Below are positions 58,785-64,000 of a DNA stretch of 64,000 nucleotides, in pieces; position 1 is the stretch's first letter; every line of letters begins with the position of its first letter. The notes under the pieces were generated by a model. The model did not search any database. It saw nothing but the letters and a program-made list of their open reading frames with translations, and was not told the origin of the DNA. This DNA comes from VRUE01 sp963730315 (GTDB taxonomy: Bacteria > Actinomycetota > Thermoleophilia > Solirubrobacterales > 70-9), in contig CAVSRD010000012.1 of NCBI GenBank assembly GCA_963730315.1, forward strand, positions 248,001-312,000, read 5' to 3'. The position numbers and the translations under genes are program-made.

Positions 58785-59387
58785 GAAGGTGTCTCCTTGG
58801 TCGTGGTGGTTCATGGGTGCGTGGTGAAGGTCGCCGCGACGCCCCCGCTGCAAATGGCGTCGGGATCAAGGTCGGGATGAACGCTTGGGATGGAGCAGAC
58901 GCGAGCGGCCAAGTCCTGGCTTGGGAAGAGCCTGGACATGATGGGCCGCTCGCGCCGCTCCCCTGCAGAGTCCGCGGGACTCTCCGGCGCCGAGGACCAG
59001 GGTGAGAGCCTGGTGGTGGCGTCCGCGGCGGAGGGTGGGTGTGGGCCCCCCGAAAGGATGGTGGCGGAGCGGCGGCGACCGGCCCGGGCGGACGCGGCGG
59101 CAGAGGGAATCGCCCGAGCAGGGTCGGGAACCGGATCTTGTGCGAGGGCGCGGGGCGCCTTTGCTTTCACGTCTTTCTCCTCTTCTCCTGAGTCCGATTC
59201 GGTCCGCAACTCAGCCCTGTTCAGTAACTCCCTGCCGGCCCTCCCTGGGCTCAGCACGGCGTAGCGAAGCACATTTCGGACTGGAGTGCAAGCTAAGTTT
59301 TCTGAAGGCAGAAACGGCTTTCTACTCGTCTCGAGGGTCTGGAGCGGCGACCCCAAGGGGGTCACGCGTGGCGTCGCGGACGCCGAG
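58785..59387. other. 603-bp gap, nothing recognised
   Basis: A minus-strand open frame of 184 codons (58811-59365) is Arg/Ser/Pro/Ala-rich, without family, signal or ribosome site, and is probably noncoding. The segment should contain the promoter of the propeller gene and the 3' end region of the TetR gene. Confidence 0.4.
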
Positions 59388-60080
59388 CTACTGAGTTCGC
59401 GCCTCTGCCGCCAACACCGCGGCCGGCTCGGCCCCCAGATAGGGGCTGAGGGTGAATTCGACCAGGTCGGGCAGGAGCGCCGGCAGCTCGGAGGTCTCGC
59501 CGGCGAGAATGGTGCGGGTCGCCAGGGAGAGGATGCCGCCGAGCAGCGAGTCCTCGGTGCTCTGCGGCAGCGAGTGGCCGTCGGGAAGCTCGGCCCGGCC
59601 GCCGGCGAGGGCCGGGGCGCAGGCGAGGACGACCTCGCGGAAGCGGATCGCGATCGTCGGCGTAGCGCTGACCGGCTCTACGATGCAGAGGCGAGCGAGG
59701 TCGGGCTCCGCGGCGAAGAAGCGCAGGCCGGTGCGCAGGGCGGCGATCACCTGGTGGGGCCAGTCGGGCTGATCGGCGACCGCCGCGGTGAGCAGCTCTT
59801 CGAGGTGGTCGCGGACGGCCTCGAAGGCGGCGAGAAAGCACTGCTCCTTGCCTTCGAAGTGCTCGTAGAAGTCGCGGGTCGAGACGGATGCCAGCTTGAC
59901 GACCTCGGTGATCGTGGTGGCGCGGTAGCCCCGGGCGGCGACTTCGTGGGCCACCGCGGCGAGCAGGCGCTCGCGCTGGGACTCCAAGATCTGCTCGCGC
60001 GAGAGGCCGTGGTGGCCGCCGGGCAACGGTCCGAGCTCGCCGGGCCGCTCTCCCCGCCGTTCGCCGTCCTGCGCCGCCAC
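59388..60080 (-). CDS. TetR-family regulator
   Basis: About 230 residues from the GTG at 60080. HTH at about 38-85: SQRERLLAAVAHEVAARGYR, ATTITEVVKLASVSTRDFYE, HFEGKEQCFLAAFEAV. Effector domain ends LPALLPDLVEFTLSPYLGAE. The frame is open far upstream but that part is low-complexity Arg-rich. Same strand as, and 29 nt from, the next TetR gene (60110-60820), so the two are likely co-transcribed. Closely resembles the half-domains of the double TetR at 43350. Confidence 0.85.
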   Translation of the reverse strand: MAAQDGERRGERPGELGPLPGGHHGLSREQILESQRERLLAAVAHEVAARGYRATTITEVVKLASVSTRDFYEHFEGKEQCFLAAFEAVRDHLEELLTAAVADQPDWPHQVIAALRTGLRFFAAEPDLARLCIVEPVSATPTIAIRFREVVLACAPALAGGRAELPDGHSLPQSTEDSLLGGILSLATRTILAGETSELPALLPDLVEFTLSPYLGAEPAAVLAAEARTQ

Positions 60081-60109
60081 AGCGGGGAGATTATCCGGGC
60101 GGGGTGCGA

Positions 60110-60820
60110 TCAGCTGGCGGCGAGGGTCGGCTGGCCGTTGGCCTCGGCGCGAGCGATGCGGCTGGCCTCGGCCTCGCCGAGGTAGGTGCGCAGGACCAGC
60201 TCGATCAGCTCGGGCAGGAGCTCGGGCAGGAGCTCGGCCTCGCCGACGATGAGGCGCTGGTAGGCAGACCAGAAGACCGAGCCGGCCAGGGTGTCCTCGA
60301 TCGTCGAAGGCAGCTCGGCCCCGCGCGGGTTCAGCTCGCGGCCGGCGCGGAAGAGCGGCACCAGGGCCTTGCTGGCCCGCTCGTAGCGCTCGTGCATGCC
60401 CGGTCCGACGGTCGGGGCCTCGACGATCACCGCCCGGGCGATGATCGGATCGGCGACGATCCACTCGATCAGCGTGCGCAGGGCGAGAATCACCTGCTCG
60501 GCCCAGGGGCCGGGCTCGGCGGCGAGCCGCTCGCGAATCGTCTCTTCGGTGGAGCGGAAGACGCTGTCGAAGAGGGCCTGGAAGCACTCTTCCTTGCCGG
60601 AGAAGTGCTTGTAGAAGGTCTTGTAGCTGACGTGGGCCCGCTTGACGATCAGCTCGACGGTGACGTCGCCGTAACCGCGCTTGGCAACCAGCTCGCCGAC
60701 CGCGCGAAGGATGCGGCGGCGCTGGTCGGCATGGGCGCTGGAGCGGGTGACAGCCGCCGGGGGAGCGTCCAGCGTGGCCCGTGAGTCCCGTCCGGGAAGC
60801 GCTTGCATAAACGTGAGCAT
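60110..60820 (-). CDS. TetR-family regulator
   Basis: 236 residues from the ATG at 60820. HTH about 30-75: DQRRRILRAVGELVAKRGYG, DVTVELIVKRAHVSYKTFYK, HFSGKEECFQALFDSV. Effector part RTLIEWIVADPIIARAVIVE ... LLPELLPELIELVLRTYLGE. A further in-frame ATG lies four codons in. Arms TAGATGG (about 60837) and CCATCTA (about 60885) upstream could be operator halves, shared with the divergent gene at 60890. Confidence 0.85.
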   Translation of the reverse strand: MLTFMQALPGRDSRATLDAPPAAVTRSSAHADQRRRILRAVGELVAKRGYGDVTVELIVKRAHVSYKTFYKHFSGKEECFQALFDSVFRSTEETIRERLAAEPGPWAEQVILALRTLIEWIVADPIIARAVIVEAPTVGPGMHERYERASKALVPLFRAGRELNPRGAELPSTIEDTLAGSVFWSAYQRLIVGEAELLPELLPELIELVLRTYLGEAEASRIARAEANGQPTLAAS

Positions 60821-60889
60821 ACCGCGAGGCAGGGATAGATGGTAGCCAGATCGCCACCCGGAGCCTGTGCGTAAAAACAGCCATCTACT

Positions 60890-61399
60890 TTGCTGGCTGG
60901 GACATCTGCTGTGCGGGGGTTGGAAGTGGATTATTTCCTTAAGACAGTAGTAGCTTTCCCGCCCGTGCCGGCAGGGGATCGACACGAGGCGCTGCTGCGG
61001 ATCGCAGATCGGCTCTGCGCCGAACTCGGCTACGAAGAGGGCGAGGAGGAGGTGCACGTCGCCGGCTCGACGCTCGACGGGGGCGGCGGCGGGGCGAAGG
61101 GCCTGCTCAGCCCCCAGGACGAGTCGCTGGTCGAGACGGTCAGGCGGGGTCTGGCGAAGGTCGCAGCGGCGGCCGGCGCAGCGCGGTCGGAGGGCGCCGA
61201 CCTGAGCGCGGTGTCCGCCGCTTTGGACGGGGCCGAGCTGGTCATGCGTGGCGAACTGGCTCGCGGCAATGGGGCGAGGCTGCCAGCGCTGCTGCCGAGC
61301 TTCGTCTTCCTGGTCACCCTGCCGATCGTCGATCAGGACGAGGCCCTCAAGCTCTCCTGGCGCACCACCGAGCTGGTCGACGGGGCGTTGGACACCTGA
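60890..61399 (+). CDS. TetR-like effector domain lacking most of the DNA-binding domain
   Basis: Up to 169 residues; start uncertain (TTG 60890, GTG 60926 or GTG 60965). After HEALLRIADRLCAELGYEEG, which looks like only the first HTH helix, the chain passes to a Gly-rich turn and then helices LSPQDESLVETVRRGLAKVA and SAALDGAELVMRGELARGNG, ARLPALLPSFVFLVTLPIVD. The end aligns by eye with the effector C-terminus of the TetR protein at 59388 (LPALLPDLVEFTLSPYLG). No recognition helix is present. Either a decayed TetR or a protein that only dimerises with the neighbours. Confidence 0.5.
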   Translation: MLAGTSAVRGLEVDYFLKTVVAFPPVPAGDRHEALLRIADRLCAELGYEEGEEEVHVAGSTLDGGGGGAKGLLSPQDESLVETVRRGLAKVAAAAGAARSEGADLSAVSAALDGAELVMRGELARGNGARLPALLPSFVFLVTLPIVDQDEALKLSWRTTELVDGALDT

Positions 61400-61427
61400 G
61401 CGCTGCGCGGGGCGCCTCGCGCTCGCC

Positions 61428-61982
61428 CTATCGCGTCAGCCGCTCCAGGGCCAGCTCCAGCACCTCCGCCCGGCTGCGCCCGCCGTGATCGGCGCTGACG
61501 AATCGGCTGCCGACGAACAGCGAGAAGGCAAGCAGGCAGCGAACCTCGACATCGTCGTCGTCCTCGCAGATTGCTCCGAACAGGGAGCGCATGTAATCCA
61601 TCCGCCGGTTGTCGACGCGTCGAAGGCGCGCGGCGACTCTCCTGTCGTGCCGAGCCCAGTCCCGGATTGCGAGCTCGGTCTTCATCAGGGCGCGGGTCTC
61701 TCTGGAGGAGGCGAGCGCGAACAGCTGCCGCAGCCTGACCCTAGCGTCACCGCCCTCGCGCTCGACGCGCTCGATCACCTCGTCGATCATCCTCCGCTCC
61801 CAGGTGTCGAGGAGCTCCCCCAACAGGGCCGGTTGGTCCTCGAAGTGCCAGTAGAAGCCGCCCTTGCTGACGCCCAGAGCCCGCGCAAGCGCCTCGATCC
61901 GCACCGCCTCCGGCCCGCCGTCGGCGAGCGCGCGCAGGCCCTCCTCGATCCAGCTGCTGCGCGGTGTCCGTGTGAGTGCCAT
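61428..61982 (-). CDS. TetR-family regulator beside the MFS exporter
   Basis: About 184 residues from the ATG at 61982; a second ATG at 62021 lies inside the palindrome at 62020-62033 and would be leaderless. HTH: RSSWIEEGLRALADGGPEAV, RIEALARALGVSKGGFYWHF, a classic TetR recognition helix. Effector domain MKTELAIRDWARHDRRVAAR ... DNRRMDYMRSLFG. It sits just downstream of the MFS gene on the same strand, as an exporter-linked repressor would. Confidence 0.88.
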   Translation of the reverse strand: MALTRTPRSSWIEEGLRALADGGPEAVRIEALARALGVSKGGFYWHFEDQPALLGELLDTWERRMIDEVIERVEREGGDARVRLRQLFALASSRETRALMKTELAIRDWARHDRRVAARLRRVDNRRMDYMRSLFGAICEDDDDVEVRCLLAFSLFVGSRFVSADHGGRSRAEVLELALERLTR

Positions 61983-62019
61983 CGCCGATCGAGTCTGGGG
62001 AGTGCCTGTGCAGACTTCC

Positions 62020-62033
62020 ATACGCTATCGTAT
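62020..62033. promoter_or_regulatory. Probable TetR operator
   Basis: ATACG-CTAT-CGTAT inverted repeat between the MFS stop (62097) and the TetR start (61982), a sequence type common in TetR autoregulation. Role inferred from position and symmetry. Confidence 0.55.
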
Positions 62034-62096
62034 AGTTCAGCCGGGATGAGGACGGCCCAGGCCGCCGCCGCCATCCGGGTGCCGAACGTGTGGCGC

Positions 62097-63546
62097 TCAG
62101 AGATGGAAGCGTCGGTGGTGCTGGTGGTGCTGCAGCTGCTCGGGCGGCGGCTCGCCGGCCACCGCCCGGTCGGGGCCGGGAGCCTCCGGGTCGCGCACGA
62201 ATGCCCAGACGAGCACGGCGCCGATCAGGGTGAGTCCGGCCAGGACCCAGGTCGAGCCGGCGATCGCCGCCGTGAAACCGTCGCCGGAGGCGCGCAGCGC
62301 ATGGAAGACGGCGCCGGTGGCCGCCAGCGCGAGGGCGCCGGCGACGATCTTGTCCATCGCCAGCACACCGGAGGCGATCCCCACCTTCTCGGCCGGCATC
62401 GCCGCCATCGCCGCGGCGGACATCGGCGCGTAGACGACCCCCAGCGCAATGCCGAACAGCAAGTACCCGGCCAGGATCAGGCCGAAGCCGCTCGCCGGGT
62501 CGATTCGAGTCAGCACCAGGAGGCCGGCGATGGCGCAGAGCATCCCGGCGGTCATCAGCCCGCGCGACCCAAAGCGCCCGATGAGGCGCCCAGCGAAGGG
62601 GGAGATGACGACCGTCGGCACCGTCATCGGCAAGATCAGCAGGCCGCTCTCGATCGCCGAGTAGCCGCGCGCGTCCTGCAGGTACTGAGGCTGGAAGAAC
62701 ATCACCGCCCAGTAGGCGCCGGCGATCGCGAAGCCGGCGGCGCTGGCGCCGAAGTAGGGGCCGTTTCGGAACAGCTTGAAGTCGACGATCGGATCGCCCG
62801 CTCTGCGCTCGATCAGCCAGAAGCCGACCAGCACGAGAGCTCCGATCGCCCCCAGCGACGCGGTCGCGGCGGCGCCCCAGGCGCTCGACTGGATCAAGGC
62901 GAGGACGACGGCGGAGAGGCCCACGGTCAGGGCGATCAGACCCGGGCAGGTCGATGCGGGTCCCGGTCCCGGGGTCCCTCGACTCGGGCGCCGCCGCGCT
63001 CGTGATCGCCAGGCCGAGCGCGACGATCGGCAGGTTGATCCAGAAGATCGCCCGCCAGTCGAGCGCGATCAGCGCGCCTCCGACCAGCGGCCCGAACGCC
63101 AGCGCGATCGCTGAGATCCCTGCCCAGATGCCGACCGCGCGCGCCTGCTTGTCGGACGGGAAGACGTTGCACACAATCGCCAGCGAGAGGGTCAGCATGG
63201 GGGCCGCCCCAGCCCCCTGAAGGATGCGACCGCCGATCAGCATCTGCGGGTCCTGGGACGCGCCGGAAAGCACCGAACCGGCGCCGAAGAGGACCAGGCC
63301 GGCGAGGAAGACTCGCTTGCGACCGAACATGTCGCCGATCCTGCCGGCCGTGACGACGAGCACCGCGATCGTCAGCAGGTAGCCGTTCATGACCCACTGC
63401 AGCTGCTCCGCGTCAGCGCCGACGTCTTCGCGGATCGAAGACAGAGCCAGCGCAACCACGGTCGAGTCCAACATCAAGATGAAGAGGCCGAAACAGGCCC
63501 CGACCAGGGTCCACCAGGGCCTGTTCCGCTCGTCGACCGGAAGCAT
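62097..63546 (-). pseudogene. MFS exporter, DHA2 type, with one frameshift
   Basis: About 483 codons, 14-helix DHA2 drug exporter. The N-part starts at the ATG at 63546 (MLPVDERNRPWWTLVGACFG; LDSTVVALALSSIREDVGA; GRIGDMFGRKRVFLAG). The frame changes near 62940 after GTGTRIDLPG, where one extra base occurs, and resumes with VGLSAVVLALIQSSAWGAAA to the C-terminus. Everything else is normal. Total length is 1450 nt, one base more than a multiple of three. Either recently inactivated or a sequence error. The last 408 bp are duplicated at 441-848. Confidence 0.85.
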
Positions 63547-63594
63547 GCGCGCCTGACAAAGTACTGGCGAGCGCCGGACTGCGGCTGGGAGGAG

Positions 63595-63668
63595 CGGGGC
63601 AGCCAGGACTCGAACCTGGAATCGCCGGTTTTGGAGACCGGTGCCTTAGCCAGTTGGGCCACTGCCCC
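63595..63668 (-). tRNA. tRNA-Trp(CCA)
   Basis: 74 nt. Acceptor GGGGCAG / CTGCCCC, anticodon arm CCGGT-CTCCAAA-ACCGG with anticodon CCA, T arm CCAGG-TTCGAGT-CCTGG. Confidence 0.95.
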
Positions 63669-63734
63669 GAGGGGAGGAATGCTAGCCGTGCCAGCCGCGG
63701 TGCCGCAGCCGGCGTGCCTGGCCGGGAACCTCGA

Positions 63735-63818
63735 TGCGGGCGGAGGGACTTGAACCCCCACGGGCCGAAGCCCACCAGGACCTAAACCTGGCGCGTATGC
63801 CAATTCCGCCACGCCCGC
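63735..63818 (-). tRNA. tRNA-Leu(TAG)
   Basis: 84 nt with the long variable arm of a class II tRNA. Acceptor GCGGGCG / CGCCCGC, anticodon arm CCAGG-TTTAGGT-CCTGG with anticodon TAG, variable arm GGGCTTCGGCCC-like, T arm with TTCAAGT. Confidence 0.95.
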
Positions 63819-63877
63819 GCGAGCGCCGATCCAGCGCTTAACCAGCGGCCAACGCCGCCTTGTCGCTCCTAGATTCT

Positions 63878-64000
63878 ATGATCGATGGCGTGACGGTCGG
63901 AGATGTGAGGCCGGGTTACGAGCTCTGGCACCCGAATCGGGAGAAGGCCGACGTGGTCGCGACCAAGTTCGTGATCGTCTTCCTGATGCTGGCTATCTCG
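63878..64000 (+). CDS. Unknown membrane-associated protein, N-terminal end (cut by window edge)
   Basis: 41 codons from the ATG at 63878; GTG at 63890 is an alternative start. Reads MIDGVTVGDVRPGYELWHPN, then REKADVVATKFVIVFLMLA, where a hydrophobic helix begins as the window ends. No family can be assigned from this piece. Confidence 0.55.
   Translation, partial: MIDGVTVGDVRPGYELWHPNREKADVVATKFVIVFLMLAIS

Noticed and set aside
58811..59365. 184-codon minus-strand frame
   Set aside because: No ribosome site, no family, Arg/Ser/Pro-rich; treated as noncoding.

Overview
The window is high-GC DNA with many GTG/TTG starts and overlapping ATGA gene junctions. Several large secreted protein families have Lys/Arg-rich tails. 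This fits an actinobacterium, most likely class Thermoleophilia (Solirubrobacterales-like); that placement is inference from gene content. There is no rRNA gene. Four complete tRNA genes are present (Pro-GGG, Gly-TCC, Trp-CCA, Leu-TAG), plus 3' fragments of a Pro and an initiator-type Met tRNA.

Left edge to about 27.4 kb: a degraded genomic island. An intact tRNA-Pro(GGG) lies at 27379-27452 on the minus strand. Its 3' 45 nt recur in the same orientation at 13007-13051, 5022-5066 and (decayed) 1172-1216. The two inner repeats are flanked on both sides, about 80 nt away, by a pair of GGTACC sites, and the intact tRNA has one on its island side. This is the pattern expected of three integrative elements inserted in tandem into one tRNA gene. 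Each module has, just inside the same end, the 3' end of the same cargo gene: a zinc-ribbon/class III nucleotide cyclase/AAA ATPase/TPR regulator. One copy is intact, one has a single-base frameshift and one is a scrap. The rest of the island carries small oxidoreductase, cupin, VOC, GST, pyridoxamine oxidase and Rieske genes among many truncated genes (integrase, LuxR-type regulator, ABC-2 permease, CYTH, GGDEF, HdeD, penicillin acylase). A 41-bp repeat occurs six times, only in the island. An HPF/RaiA plus eRF1-like (baeRF) gene pair and an amino acid permease also lie here.

27.6-35.3 kb: tRNA-Gly, a PQQ-propeller lipoprotein, an acyl-CoA carboxylase beta subunit, then a pair made of a large cysteine-bearing secreted repeat protein and a secreted PD40-type propeller protein. 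36-42.8 kb: two long inverted paralogous secreted-protein genes (one with four PKD repeats, one with InlB-like repeats) share leader and N-terminal domain and enclose a three-gene secreted-protein operon. 43.3-50.9 kb: a double-TetR regulator and an operon running MMPL transporter, two small secreted proteins, DUF2600 (YtpB-like) terpene synthase family protein, TetR. 51-58.8 kb: two more large repeat proteins and a second propeller partner. 59.4-63.5 kb: TetR genes, a TetR-like protein lacking most of its DNA-binding domain, and a frameshifted MFS exporter whose 3' end is duplicated at the far left of the window. The right edge has tRNA-Trp, tRNA-Leu and the start of an unknown gene.

The main themes are serial island insertion into tRNA-Pro with decay, and repeated duplication, gene conversion and mosaic formation among surface proteins. 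Single-base frameshifts are frequent (about nine). They could be real decay or residual assembly errors, and this matters for every gene called broken here.
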